This document shows, one piece after another, positions 9,282 to 17,594 of a DNA stretch of 64,000 nt (positions are counted from its first letter, which is position 1; each line of letters opens with the position of its first letter). Under the pieces are notes generated by a model that was given only the letters and a program-made list of their open reading frames with translations, was not told the DNA's origin and searched no databases. This DNA comes from Micromonospora phaseoli (GTDB lineage Bacteria > Actinomycetota > Actinomycetes > Mycobacteriales > Micromonosporaceae): the NCBI RefSeq assembly GCF_900109115.1, contig NZ_FNYV01000009.1, positions 208,137 to 272,136 on the forward strand, read 5' to 3'. Position numbers and translations under genes: made by a program.

Positions 9282-9637
9282 GCGATGCTCCGCGCCAGCA
9301 TCGGTCCGAGCGGTGCGCCACCCAGCACGTGCGCGTGCGCGTGGAACACCTCCTGCCCGCCGTACGCCCCGGTGTTGAACATCAGCCGGAATCCGTCGCC
9401 GAGCAGGCCCTCGTCCTCGGCCACCGCGGCGGCCGTGGCCAGCACCTCGCCGGCCAGCGCCGGATCGCCCTGGGCCAGGGTGGCCACGTCGGCGTAGTGC
9501 TCCTTCGGGATGACCAGCACGTGCACCGGCGCCTTCGGGTCGATGTCACGGAAGGCGAGCGTGGCGGGGGTCTCGCGGACCACGGTGGCCGGAATCTCCC
9601 CGGCGACGATGCGGCAGAACAGGCAGTCACTTCCCAT
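9278..9637 (-). CDS. HIT family protein (HINT-like nucleotide hydrolase)
   Basis: 119 residues. The histidine triad is HAHAHVLGG near the C-terminus (H-x-H-x-H-x-x, about residues 99-106), and the N-terminal CLFCRIVAGEIPATVV is the Cys-x-x-Cys opening of HINT proteins. These hydrolyse AMP or other nucleotides linked to amines or phosphates. Length is normal. ATG start. The stop overlaps the serine hydrolase start. In many bacteria a HIT gene sits near dnaJ/rsmE, as here. Upstream lies a pair of palindromic repeats that may contain promoter or terminator elements. Confidence 0.93.
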   Translation of the reverse strand: MGSDCLFCRIVAGEIPATVVRETPATLAFRDIDPKAPVHVLVIPKEHYADVATLAQGDPALAGEVLATAAAVAEDEGLLGDGFRLMFNTGAYGGQEVFHAHAHVLGGAPLGPMLARSIA

Positions 9638-9648
9638 CCGAGCAGTGT

Positions 9649-9698
9649 AAGGAAGGGCCCCTTCTTAACGTCTCCGGTATAGGAAGGGTCCCTTCTTA
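9649..9698. repeat. Pair of palindromic GGGCCC-type intergenic repeats
   Basis: Two near-palindromic units, AAGGAAGGGCCCCTTCTT at 9649-9666 and AGGAAGGGTCCCTTCTTA at 9681-9698, lie 32 bases apart in the spacer between the divergent HIT and SDR genes. The same type of unit occurs as another pair at 51329-51381. Each could form a hairpin in RNA or be a protein-binding palindrome. Confidence 0.8.
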
Positions 9699-9721
9699 GC
9701 AGCGGCGCCGGGTGCGGCAGG

Positions 9722-10492
9722 ATGGCGCGCATGACGGGACGGGCGGTACTGGTGACCGGCGGTTCGCGCGGTATCGGGCGGGCGGTGGTCCGGGCCTTCG
9801 CGGCCGGCGGCGACCGGCTGGCCATCCACCACCGCGACTCGACCGAGCTGGCCGAACAGCTCCGGGCGGAGCTGCCGGGCGAGGGCCACGTGGTGGTCCG
9901 CGCAGACCTGGCCGACCCCGACGCCGTACGGACGATGGTGGACTGGGCCGCGGACCGGCTCGGCGGACTCGACGTGCTGGTCAACAACGCCGGTGTGTTC
10001 GGGCCGGCCGACCCGCCGCACCCGGTCTTCGGCAGCAGCTACGAGCAGTGGCGCCAGCGCTGGCGCGAGGTCCTGGACACGAACCTGTTCGGGGCGGCCA
10101 ACGCCGCCTGGTGCGCCGCCCAGCACATGCGGGCGCGAGGTGGCCGGATCGTCAACGTCTCGTCGCGGGGCGCGTTCCGCGGGGAGCCCGCCAATCCGGC
10201 GTACGGCGCCAGCAAGGCCGGTCTCAACGCGATGGCCCAGTCGTTGGCGGTGGCGCTGGCGCCGTACGGCATCGCGGTGGCCACCGTCGCGCCCGGCTTC
10301 GTGGCGACGGACATGACCAACGAGCACCTCAAGTCACCGCGCGGCGCGGCGATCCGGGCGCAGAGCCCGTTCGACCGGGTGGCCCGGCCCGAGGAGATCG
10401 CGGCGGCCGTGCACTGGCTCGCCAGCACCGAGGCGGAGTGGGCCTCCGGCACCATCATCGACCTGAACGGCGCGTCCTACCTGCGCACCTGA
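9722..10492 (+). CDS. SDR family oxidoreductase (FabG-like)
   Basis: 256 residues. Classical short-chain dehydrogenase/reductase: cofactor motif TGGSRGIG (about residues 11-18), NNAG (about 90), catalytic Ser in NVSS, YGASK as the Tyr-x-x-x-Lys pair, and a C-terminal GTIIDLNGASYL like FabG-type reductases. An Arg near the cofactor site is compatible with NADP(H). Substrate unknown; there is no neighbouring pathway. MARMTG gives two ATG choices (9722 or 9731). It stands alone on the plus strand among minus-strand genes, convergent with rsmE. Confidence 0.9.
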   Translation: MARMTGRAVLVTGGSRGIGRAVVRAFAAGGDRLAIHHRDSTELAEQLRAELPGEGHVVVRADLADPDAVRTMVDWAADRLGGLDVLVNNAGVFGPADPPHPVFGSSYEQWRQRWREVLDTNLFGAANAAWCAAQHMRARGGRIVNVSSRGAFRGEPANPAYGASKAGLNAMAQSLAVALAPYGIAVATVAPGFVATDMTNEHLKSPRGAAIRAQSPFDRVARPEEIAAAVHWLASTEAEWASGTIIDLNGASYLRT

Positions 10493-10524
10493 CGACCGCC
10501 GGACTTCGGGTCACGGTGGGTACG

Positions 10525-11259
10525 TCACCAGCGCAGCAGGCGGGTGGCCAGGAGTGCCAGGGCCGCGACACCGGCGGTGGAGGTACGCAGCACCGAGGGG
10601 CCGAGGCGTACCGGTCGGGCGCCGGCGCCCTCGAAGGCCGACAGCTCGGCGGCGGTGATGCCGCCCTCGGGGCCGACCACCAGCACGATCTCACCGCGTT
10701 CGGGCAGCTCGACGGTGGTCAGCCGATCCGTCGCCTCCTCGTGCAGGACGTACCCGGCGGCGGCACCGGCGATCCGGCGGGCCACCGACGTGGTCGCCTC
10801 GTCCGGCGCGCCCGCCACCACCGGCAGCCACGGCCGACGGGCCTGCTTCGCCGCCTCGCGGGCGGTCGCCACCCACTTGCCGCGGGCCCGTACGCCCCGG
10901 TCGCCGCGCCACTGCACGACCGAGCGGCTCGCCGCCCAGGGGACGATCTCGTCCACGCCCACCTCGGTCATCGCCTGCACCGCCAGCTCACCCCGGTCGC
11001 CCTTGGCGATGCCCTGCACCACCACCAGCCGGGGGTTCGCCGCGTCGACGTACCCCCGGGCGACCACGTCGAGGTCGAGAGTGCCCCGGCCGACGGCGGT
11101 GACCACGGCGGTGGCGGTGCCACCGCGCCCGTCGGCGAGCAGCAGCTCCTCGCCGACCCGCAGCCGTTGCACGGTGGCGGCGTGGTGGCCCTCCGGGCCG
11201 TCGAGCACCATCGAGCCGGCGGTGGTCAGCGAGTCGACCAGGAACAGCGGGGCGGACAC
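10525..11259 (-). CDS. rsmE: 16S rRNA (uracil1498-N3)-methyltransferase RsmE
   Basis: 244 residues. SPOUT-fold enzyme that methylates U1498 of 16S rRNA using SAM. N-terminal PUA-like region with HHAATVQRLRVGEELLLADGRG; the C-terminal trefoil-knot part has LVVGPEGGITAAELSAFEGAG and RLGPSVLRTSTAGVAAL, the hallmark SAM site of RsmE. ATG start. It follows dnaJ with one base between stop and start, a conserved dnaJ-rsmE pairing. Confidence 0.95.
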   Translation of the reverse strand: MSAPLFLVDSLTTAGSMVLDGPEGHHAATVQRLRVGEELLLADGRGGTATAVVTAVGRGTLDLDVVARGYVDAANPRLVVVQGIAKGDRGELAVQAMTEVGVDEIVPWAASRSVVQWRGDRGVRARGKWVATAREAAKQARRPWLPVVAGAPDEATTSVARRIAGAAAGYVLHEEATDRLTTVELPERGEIVLVVGPEGGITAAELSAFEGAGARPVRLGPSVLRTSTAGVAALALLATRLLRW

Positions 11260-11260
11260 C

Positions 11261-12406
11261 TCAGCCGTGGCCGTTGAAGGCGTCGCGCATCCGGGAGAAG
11301 AAGCCGCCCTGCTTGGTCAGCTCGGCGACCTCCTCGCCCCGGGTCTTGGCGAAATCGCGAAGCATGCGCTCCTGGTCGGCGTCGAGCTTGGTGGGGGTCC
11401 GCACGTCCAGGTGAACGTAGAGGTCCCCCCGGCCGGTGCCGCGCAGGTGCGGTACGCCACGGGCCCGCAGTCGCAGGGTGCTGCCCGGCTGGGTGCCCGG
11501 CTTGACGTCGACCGGCTCCTCGCTGTCGAGCGCCTTGATGGTCAACCGGGTGCCGAGCGCGGCGGCGGTCATCGGGACGGTGACCCGGCAGTGCAGGTCG
11601 TCACCCTTGCGGGAGAAGACGTCGTGCGGCCGCTCGTGGATCTCCACGTAGAGGTCTCCGGCGGTGCCGCCACCCGGGCCGACCTCCCCCTGCTGGGCGA
11701 GGCGGATCCGCATGCCGTCCTCCACCCCGGCGGGGATCTTGACGGTCAGCGAGCGTCGGGTGCGGACCCGGCCGTCTCCGGCACACGTCGGACAGGGGTG
11801 CGGAATGGTGGTGCCGTAACCCTGGCAGACCGTGCACGGCCGGGCGGAGACCACCTGGCCGAGAAAGGTGCGCTGCACCGACTGCACCTCGCCCCGGCCA
11901 CCGCACGCCTCGCAGGTGGCCAGGTGGGTGCCGGCGGCGGTGCCGGCGCCGGAGCAGGTGGTGCAGAGCACGGCGGTGTCGACCGTGATCGGCGCCTCGA
12001 CGCCGAAGGCGGTCTCCTGCAGGTCCAGTTCCAGCCGCAGGATCGCGTCGGCGCCCGGCCGGGTACGCGGTCGCGGGCCTCGTCCGGCACCGGTGGCACC
12101 GCCGAAGAACGCGTCCATGATGTCCTGGAAGCCGACGAACGGGCCGGCTCCGCCCGGCCCACCCGGACCACCGGCGCCACCGCCGCCCGGCGCGAGCGGG
12201 TCGCCGCCGAGGTCGACGATCTGCCGTTTCCGATCGTCCGAGAGGACCTCGTACGCGGCGTTGATGTCCTTGAACTTCTCCTGTGCCTCCGGGTCCGGAT
12301 TCACGTCCGGGTGATACTGCCGCGCCAGCTTGCGGTAGGCGCGCTTGATCTCGTCGTCGGAGGCACCCTTGCTCACGCCGAGAATGCCGTAGTAGTCCCT
12401 GGCCAC
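11261..12406 (-). CDS. dnaJ: Chaperone protein DnaJ (type I, DnaJ2)
   Basis: 381 residues. Co-chaperone that stimulates DnaK ATP hydrolysis. J domain at the N-terminus with the HPD motif (YHPDVNPDP, about residues 32-40), a Gly-rich linker with GGGGAGGPGGPGG, four CxxCxGxG-type zinc repeats (CTTCSGAGT, CEACGGRGE, CTVCQGYGT, CPTCAGDGR; about 145-215), then the two-lobed substrate-binding domain. GTG start at 12406. Partnered with hrcA 73 bases upstream, this is the second, HrcA-linked dnaJ of actinobacteria rather than the dnaK-operon copy. Confidence 0.96.
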   Translation of the reverse strand: MARDYYGILGVSKGASDDEIKRAYRKLARQYHPDVNPDPEAQEKFKDINAAYEVLSDDRKRQIVDLGGDPLAPGGGGAGGPGGPGGAGPFVGFQDIMDAFFGGATGAGRGPRPRTRPGADAILRLELDLQETAFGVEAPITVDTAVLCTTCSGAGTAAGTHLATCEACGGRGEVQSVQRTFLGQVVSARPCTVCQGYGTTIPHPCPTCAGDGRVRTRRSLTVKIPAGVEDGMRIRLAQQGEVGPGGGTAGDLYVEIHERPHDVFSRKGDDLHCRVTVPMTAAALGTRLTIKALDSEEPVDVKPGTQPGSTLRLRARGVPHLRGTGRGDLYVHLDVRTPTKLDADQERMLRDFAKTRGEEVAELTKQGGFFSRMRDAFNGHG

Positions 12407-12479
12407 TGCGTTCCGTGTCCTCGTGTTCGTCTCGCGTTACGCCGGTCGGCGGCGACAGCCGGCCGTCGGCCCTGACTGG

Positions 12480-13502
12480 TCAGTTCTGGGCCAGCAGCTC
12501 GCCCACGTAGCGTGCCACGGCCCTCACCGTGGCGATGGTTCCGGGGTAGTCCATCCGGGTCGGCCCCAACACGCCCATCCCCCCGACGATGGTCGCGCCC
12601 GGGCCGTATCCGGTGCTGACCACGGATGCCGCCCGCAGGTTGTCGATCTCGTTCTCATCGCCGATCCGCACCCGCAGCGTGCTCGCCTCGACCTCGCCGA
12701 TGAGCTTGAGCAGGACGACTTCCTCCTCGAGCGCTTCGAGCACGGGACGTAGCGAACCCTGGAAGTCGAGCAGGCCACCTCGGGTGAGGTTGGCGGTGCC
12801 GGCCAGCGCCAGCCGCTCCTCGTGCCGCTCGACCAGGGTCTCCAGCAGCACGGTGGACAGGGTCGTCATGGCCGGACGCAGGTGCGGCGGAGACTCGTCG
12901 ATGAGTGCCTGCACCAGCGGTGGGGTGTCCGACAGGCGCACGCCGACCAGCTTCTCGTTAGCCAGCCGGCGCAGGTCGATGACGGCGTCGGCGAGCAGCG
13001 GCGCCGGCAGCTCGACCAGCCGCTGCTCGACCCGACCGGTATCGGCGATCATCACCAGCGTGAGCCGGGTGGTGGAGATCGGGACCAGCTCCAGGTGACG
13101 CACCCGGGAGCGGGCCAGGCTCGGGTACTGCACCACGGCGACCTGCCGGGTCAGCTGCGCCAGCAGCCGCACGGTGCGGTGCACCACGTCGTCGAGGTCG
13201 ACGGCACCGGCCAGGAAGCGCTCGATCGCCCGGCGTTCGGCGGGGCTGAGCGGCTTGACCCGGCTCAGCCGGTCGACGAACAGCCGGTAGCCACGGTCGG
13301 TGGGCACCCGTCCGGCACTGGTGTGCGGCTGGCGGATGTAACCCTCCTCCTCCAGCACGGCCATGTCGTTGCGGACGGTGGCCGGCGAGACGCCGAGCTG
13401 GTGCCGCTCGACCAGCGCCCTGCTGCCGACCGGCTCCTGGGTGGCGACGTAATCCTCGACGATCGCGCGGAGCACGGCGAGTTTGCGGTCGTCGAGACCC
13501 AT
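12480..13502 (-). CDS. hrcA: Heat-inducible transcriptional repressor HrcA
   Basis: 340 residues. Repressor that binds CIRCE operators of chaperone genes and needs GroEL for folding. N-terminal winged helix (MGLDDRKLAVLRAIVEDYV, SPATVRNDMAVLEEEGYIRQ with HTSAGRVPTDRGYR), then the GAF-like HrcA core and C-terminal domain ending VGGMGVLGPTRMDYPG. The ATG at 13502 is chosen because AGGAGGT lies just upstream and this is the conserved N-terminus; a longer frame starting at 13565 would run through the CIRCE-proximal leader. Autoregulation is indicated by the CIRCE element 57 bases upstream; dnaJ follows. Confidence 0.96.
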   Translation of the reverse strand: MGLDDRKLAVLRAIVEDYVATQEPVGSRALVERHQLGVSPATVRNDMAVLEEEGYIRQPHTSAGRVPTDRGYRLFVDRLSRVKPLSPAERRAIERFLAGAVDLDDVVHRTVRLLAQLTRQVAVVQYPSLARSRVRHLELVPISTTRLTLVMIADTGRVEQRLVELPAPLLADAVIDLRRLANEKLVGVRLSDTPPLVQALIDESPPHLRPAMTTLSTVLLETLVERHEERLALAGTANLTRGGLLDFQGSLRPVLEALEEEVVLLKLIGEVEASTLRVRIGDENEIDNLRAASVVSTGYGPGATIVGGMGVLGPTRMDYPGTIATVRAVARYVGELLAQN

Positions 13503-13558
13503 CCTGCCCACCTCCTGTCGCAGCTCGACCTCGGCGCCACGGCCGCCGGAGAAACACT

Positions 13559-13585
13559 CTGGCACTCGACTGTAGCGAGTGCCAG
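13559..13585 (-). promoter_or_regulatory. CIRCE operator (HrcA binding site)
   Basis: Inverted repeat CTGGCACTC - nine bases - GAGTGCCAG. The core GCACTC-N9-GAGTGC with a nine-base spacer is the CIRCE consensus. It sits 57-83 bases upstream of the hrcA ATG and about 130 bases before the DUF4870 gene on the other strand, so HrcA should autorepress hrcA-dnaJ. Confidence 0.92.
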
Positions 13586-13712
13586 TCTACGTCGGGGGAC
13601 CCGTCGACGCGATGATCAAGACGCCTCCTTCTGCGCCCGAACCGATCGGCGGGTTGACACTCGCCGGTGTCGCTATGGTGCACCGTTGCCGGTGGCACCT
13701 ACCGTGACCTCC

Positions 13713-14324
13713 ATGACTGAACCACCTCGCCCCCCAGACTCCGGCGACGAACCCACGACCCCACTGTCCGGGTCGTCAGGCCAGCCCGGCTATCCCCCGC
13801 CCGGCGGCTATCCCCCGCCCGGCGGTTATCCGCCCCCCGGTGACCAGCCGCCCGCGGCCGGCTATCCGCCGCCCGGTGGCTATCCGCCACCCGGTGGTTA
13901 CCCTCCGCCCGGCGGCGCGCCCGGTGTCGGCTACCCGACCGGCGGCTACGGCGCTCCCGGCGGCGGCTACGCCAGCAACGAGGACAAGACCTGGGCGCTG
14001 ATCGCCCACTTCGGCGGTCCGCTCGGCGTGGTCGTCGGTGGCGGCCTCCTCGGCTGGGTGGCGCCGCTGATCGCGATGATGACTCGCGGGCAGCAGTCCC
14101 CCGTCGTCCGGGCACACTCGGTGGCCGCGCTGAACTTCCAGCTCACCTGGGCCATCGCCGGAGTGCTGAGCTGGGTGCTCGCCACGATCACCTGCGGGGT
14201 CCTGTTCTTCCTCCCGATCCTCGCCGGGATCGTGCCGGTGATCTTCGGAATCATCGGTGGGGTCAAGGCCAACGAGGGCGCGCTCTACCGCTACCCGATG
14301 ACCTACGCATTCGTGAAGCGCTGA
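13713..14324 (+). CDS. DUF4870 domain membrane protein with GYPPPG repeats
   Basis: 203 residues. The N-terminal 85 residues are disordered and built from at least six GYPPPG repeats plus Gly/Tyr/Pro variants. The DUF4870 domain (about 88-203) has WALIAHFGGPLGVVVGGGLLGWVAPLIAMM, ARAHSVAALNFQLTWAI-like VRAHSVAALNFQ, and two further hydrophobic segments ending in AYAFVKR-like YAFVKR. DUF4870 proteins are small membrane proteins of unknown function. ATG at 13713 is chosen because the reading upstream overlaps hrcA antisense. It is divergent from hrcA across the CIRCE region. Confidence 0.9.
   Translation: MTEPPRPPDSGDEPTTPLSGSSGQPGYPPPGGYPPPGGYPPPGDQPPAAGYPPPGGYPPPGGYPPPGGAPGVGYPTGGYGAPGGGYASNEDKTWALIAHFGGPLGVVVGGGLLGWVAPLIAMMTRGQQSPVVRAHSVAALNFQLTWAIAGVLSWVLATITCGVLFFLPILAGIVPVIFGIIGGVKANEGALYRYPMTYAFVKR
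13788..13916 (+). repeat. GYPPPG-encoding tandem repeats
   Basis: About six 18-base units of the form GGC-TAT/TAC-CC-rich encode GYPPPG, interrupted once by DQPPAA. Synonymous differences among units show it is not a very recent expansion. It makes a Pro/Tyr-rich cytoplasmic tail before the DUF4870 membrane domain. Confidence 0.85.
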
Positions 14325-14362
14325 CGAGCCAGCAGCCTCCTGACGCGCTGACGCGCTGAGGG

Positions 14363-15592
14363 TCAGGGCAGCAGGTCCCGCACCACGGCGTCGGCGAGCA
14401 GCCGGCCGCGCAGAGTGAGCACGGCGCGGCCGGCGGCGTGGGCGGGTGCGGCGAGCAGACCCTGCGCCACCGCCCGCGTCGCGGCCGCCCGACCGGCGTC
14501 GTCCAGGACATCCAGCGGCAGCCCGGCGGCCAGCCGCAGCCGCAGCATGACGTCCTCCATGTGCGCCTCGTCGCCGGTCAGCACCTCCCGGGCCAGCCCG
14601 GGTGACCGGCCAGCGGCGAGGCGTTGCGCGTACGCGGTGGGGTGCTTGACGTTCCACCAGCGCACGCCGCCGATGTGGCTGTGCGCTCCCGGCCCCAGGC
14701 CCCACCAGTCGCCGCCGGTCCAGTAGAGCAGGTTGTGCCGACACCGGGCGGCCGGCGTACGGGCCCAGTTGGAGACCTCGTACCAGGAGAAACCGGCCGC
14801 GTCGAGGGCGGCCTCGGCAGCCAGGTAGCGGTCCGCCGCCACGTCGTCGTCCGGATACGGCAGCTCACCGCGGTGCATCCGGCCGGCCAGTCGGGTGCCG
14901 TCCTCCACGATCAGGGCGTACGCGCTGACATGGTCCACCCCCGCCGCCACGACCTGCTCCAGCGAGGCGGCGAAGTCCTCGGCCCGCTCCCCCGGCGTCC
15001 CGTAGATCAGGTCGAGGTTGACGTGGTCGAATCCGGCTTCCCGGGCCTCCAGCGCAGCGGCGGTGGCCCGGCCGGCGTTGTGCCGGCGGTCCAGGATGGC
15101 GAGCACCCTCGGCGCGGCCGACTGCATGCCCAGCGAGATCCGGGTGTACCCGGCCGCACGCAGCTCCTTCAACGACGCGGGCGTCACCGACTCCGGGTTG
15201 GCCTCGGTAGTCACCTCCGCGTCACCGGCCAACCCCCAGGTCCGGTCGACGGCGTCGAGGATCCGGGCCAGGTCGTCGGCGGGCAGCAGGGTGGGGGTGC
15301 CGCCGCCGACGAAGACGGTCTGCACCCGCGGCGGCGGGTTGTCGCCCAGTACCCGCGCGGCGAGCGCCAGCTCGGCCAGCACCGTGTCTGCGTAGCCGTC
15401 CCGGCTCGCGCCGCCGCCCAGTTCGTCGGCGGTGTAGGTGTTGAAGTCGCAGTAGCCGCAGCGGCTGGCACAGAAGGGCACGTGCACGTACACCCCGAAA
15501 CCGCGGGCGCCGACGGTGGTGCGGGCGGACGCGGGCAGCGACCCGTCGGCCGGAACGGGTTCGCCTGCTGGAAGGAGGCCGGGCATGGCCAC
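14363..15592 (-). CDS. hemW: Radical SAM heme chaperone HemW (coproporphyrinogen oxidase-like)
   Basis: 409 residues. The radical-SAM cluster motif is CASRCGYCDFNTY (Cys-x3-Cys-x2-Cys, about residues 41-48). Downstream GGGTPTLLP, NPESVTPASL, RISLGMQSA and the HemN C-terminal domain are present. HemW proteins bind and deliver heme; they were formerly annotated as oxygen-independent coproporphyrinogen III oxidase. The missing extra Cys of true HemN after the CxxxCxxC motif supports HemW. The first 20 residues are not conserved; a start further in is possible. It is in the same region as hrcA/dnaJ, as in other actinobacteria. Confidence 0.93.
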   Translation of the reverse strand: MAMPGLLPAGEPVPADGSLPASARTTVGARGFGVYVHVPFCASRCGYCDFNTYTADELGGGASRDGYADTVLAELALAARVLGDNPPPRVQTVFVGGGTPTLLPADDLARILDAVDRTWGLAGDAEVTTEANPESVTPASLKELRAAGYTRISLGMQSAAPRVLAILDRRHNAGRATAAALEAREAGFDHVNLDLIYGTPGERAEDFAASLEQVVAAGVDHVSAYALIVEDGTRLAGRMHRGELPYPDDDVAADRYLAAEAALDAAGFSWYEVSNWARTPAARCRHNLLYWTGGDWWGLGPGAHSHIGGVRWWNVKHPTAYAQRLAAGRSPGLAREVLTGDEAHMEDVMLRLRLAAGLPLDVLDDAGRAAATRAVAQGLLAAPAHAAGRAVLTLRGRLLADAVVRDLLP

Positions 15593-15606
15593 TAGTGTGC
15601 CCTCAC

Positions 15607-16395
15607 ATGACCTCTCCCGACGCGCTCGTGCGGGTCGCCACGGCCCCCGGGGTGACCACCCTCACCCTGGACAGCCCGCACAACCGCAACGCGCTCTCCA
15701 CGCCGCTGATGACCGAACTGCTCGCCGGGTTGGCCACCGCGGTCGCCGATGACACGGTCCGGGTGATCGTGCTCGACCACACCGGTCCGGTCTTCTGTTC
15801 CGGGGCGGACCTGAAGGAGACCGCGGCGGCGTACGCCAGCGGGACGGTGCCGGCCGGGATGCTGGGTGACGTGCTCGCGGCGGTCTGGGAGTGCCCGAAG
15901 CCGGTGCTGGCCAAGGTCGGCGGCCCCGCCCGGGCCGGCGGACTGGGGCTGATCGCGGCGGCCGATCTGGCGGTCTGCGCCGCCGAGGCCACGTTCGCCT
16001 TCACCGAGGTGCGGATCGGGGTGATCCCGGCGGTGATCTCCGCGACCGTGCTGCCCCGGCTGCACCCCCGCGCGGCGGCCGAGCTGTACCTGACCGGCGA
16101 CTCCTTCGACGGGCGGCGGGCGGCCGAGATCGGCCTGGTGACCGCCGCGGTGCCGGCCGAGGAGCTGGATGCCGCCGTGGCGCGGTACTGCGATTCGCTG
16201 GTGCGCGGCGCTCCGACGGCACTGGCCGGCGCGAAGCAGTTGCTGCGCCGCCGGGCCGCCACCGACCTGAGGGCCGAGCTGGCGGAGCTGGCCGCCCTCT
16301 CCACCGGTTACTTCCTGTCCACTGACGGGATCGAGGGAGTCACCGCGTTCCGGGAGAAGCGGCCGCCGCGCTGGGTCGCCGAACTCGGCAGGTGA
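15607..16395 (+). CDS. Enoyl-CoA hydratase/isomerase (crotonase) family protein
   Basis: 262 residues. Crotonase fold: LDSPHNRNALSTPLMTELLAG near the N-terminus, oxyanion-hole segment FCSGADLKE (about 63-71), then KVGGPARAGGLGLIAAADLAV (second oxyanion Gly region) and FTEVRIGVIPAVIS, where a catalytic Glu is normally found. Substrate unknown; possibly a methylglutaconyl-CoA hydratase-like or other acyl-CoA enzyme. ATG at 15607 is preferred over a start four codons earlier. The gene is divergent from hemW with 14 bases between starts, so their promoters overlap. Confidence 0.9.
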   Translation: MTSPDALVRVATAPGVTTLTLDSPHNRNALSTPLMTELLAGLATAVADDTVRVIVLDHTGPVFCSGADLKETAAAYASGTVPAGMLGDVLAAVWECPKPVLAKVGGPARAGGLGLIAAADLAVCAAEATFAFTEVRIGVIPAVISATVLPRLHPRAAAELYLTGDSFDGRRAAEIGLVTAAVPAEELDAAVARYCDSLVRGAPTALAGAKQLLRRRAATDLRAELAELAALSTGYFLSTDGIEGVTAFREKRPPRWVAELGR

Positions 16396-16518
16396 GGGTC
16401 GGCCCGGGCGGGGAACTTCCGCTGCCAGGGGTGCCGCGCGGCGGGCGGAACCGGTCGGACGACCCGTTCGGGCCAACGAGGGACGTACGCTTGGCGGACC
16501 GTCGTACGGGAGGTGTGG

Positions 16519-17376
16519 GTGCGGACTCGGGCAGTCGTCGCCGGTTTGGTGGTTCTCGTGGTGATCGCCGCGCTCGGGATCGTTCTCGGGATGCGGCAGG
16601 TCGGCGAGCGGATCCGGCTGCCGTTGACCGGCCGGAGCTGCACGGTGCAGGCCGACGGGAAGGTCACCCTGGATTCGCACCAGATGGCCAACGCGGCGAC
16701 GATCGCGGCCATCGGCATTCAGCACGAACTGCCCGACCGGGCCGTGGTGGTGGCGCTGGCCACCGCCTACCAGGAGTCCGGGCTGCGTAACCTGGCCGGC
16801 GGCGACCGCGACTCGGTGGGGCTGTTCCAGCAGCGGCCGAGCCAGGGCTGGGGTACCCCGGCCAAGATCCGCGATCCGCGATACGCGGCCGACAAGTTCT
16901 ACGCCGCGCTCAAGAAGGTGCGCGGCTGGGAGGACATGCGGGTCACCGACGCCGCGCAGAAGGTGCAGCGTTCGGCCTTTCCGGAGGCGTACGAGAAGTG
17001 GGCCGACGAGTCGGAGGTGCTCACCCGCGCCCTGCTCGGCCACGCCACCGGCGCGGTGGCCTGCACCTTCGGCGGCGATCCGGCGATGCGCGGCGAGGCC
17101 GCCGCCGTGGCGCTGACCCGGGGGCTCAACCTCGACTGGGGGCTGACCTCGGCGGCCACCACGGCGGGGCTGACCGGTCTCACGGTGGCCGCGGTGGATC
17201 AGCGGGCGGGCTGGCGCTACGCGCACTGGCTGGTCTCACACGCCAACGACCACGGGGTCAAGCGGGTGCGCTTCGGCGACCTGGAGTGGACCAACCGGGC
17301 CGGCTCCTGGAGCCAGGTCGGCGACGGGTCAGCGCAGCCCGCCGAGGTCGTGGCCGAGGTCTTCGCGGACGCGTAA
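16519..17376 (+). CDS. Membrane-anchored protein of unknown function, secreted C-terminal region
   Basis: 285 residues from the GTG at 16519; GGGAGG lies 6-11 bases upstream, favouring it over the GTG at 16513. One N-terminal membrane segment (AVVAGLVVLVVIAALGIVLG) leaves the rest outside. The region with ALATAYQESGLRNLAGGDRDSVGLFQQRPSQGWGTPAKI resembles lysozyme-like/transglycosylase folds (E-S-G-L and G-L-F-Q-Q motifs), suggesting a peptidoglycan-related protein, but I do not assign an activity. It is widespread in actinobacteria as a hypothetical or as misannotated heavy-metal transporter. It stands alone between the crotonase and PhyH genes. Confidence 0.8.
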   Translation: MRTRAVVAGLVVLVVIAALGIVLGMRQVGERIRLPLTGRSCTVQADGKVTLDSHQMANAATIAAIGIQHELPDRAVVVALATAYQESGLRNLAGGDRDSVGLFQQRPSQGWGTPAKIRDPRYAADKFYAALKKVRGWEDMRVTDAAQKVQRSAFPEAYEKWADESEVLTRALLGHATGAVACTFGGDPAMRGEAAAVALTRGLNLDWGLTSAATTAGLTGLTVAAVDQRAGWRYAHWLVSHANDHGVKRVRFGDLEWTNRAGSWSQVGDGSAQPAEVVAEVFADA

Positions 17377-17594
17377 CGGACCCCGATCTCCTTACCCGCA
17401 GTCACCGCAAAATCCGGCAAAAGCTCCGCAATGTCACCGCCTCACTGCGCCGCGCAACGCCACGTAGTCGCGCCACCGCCTTCCGTCGCGGCGTCTGTGA
17501 GATCGCGACCGGGCACCCCCAACCACGCACGCGGAGGGGTTACGATCGGCCGTCTGCGCCAGAAATGGTTTCACCTCTTGGGGAGGGGCACGAC

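Noticed and set aside
13654..13679. TTGACA ... TATGGT promoter before the DUF4870 gene
   Set aside because: Spacer is only about 14 bases; good boxes but poor spacing, so not listed.
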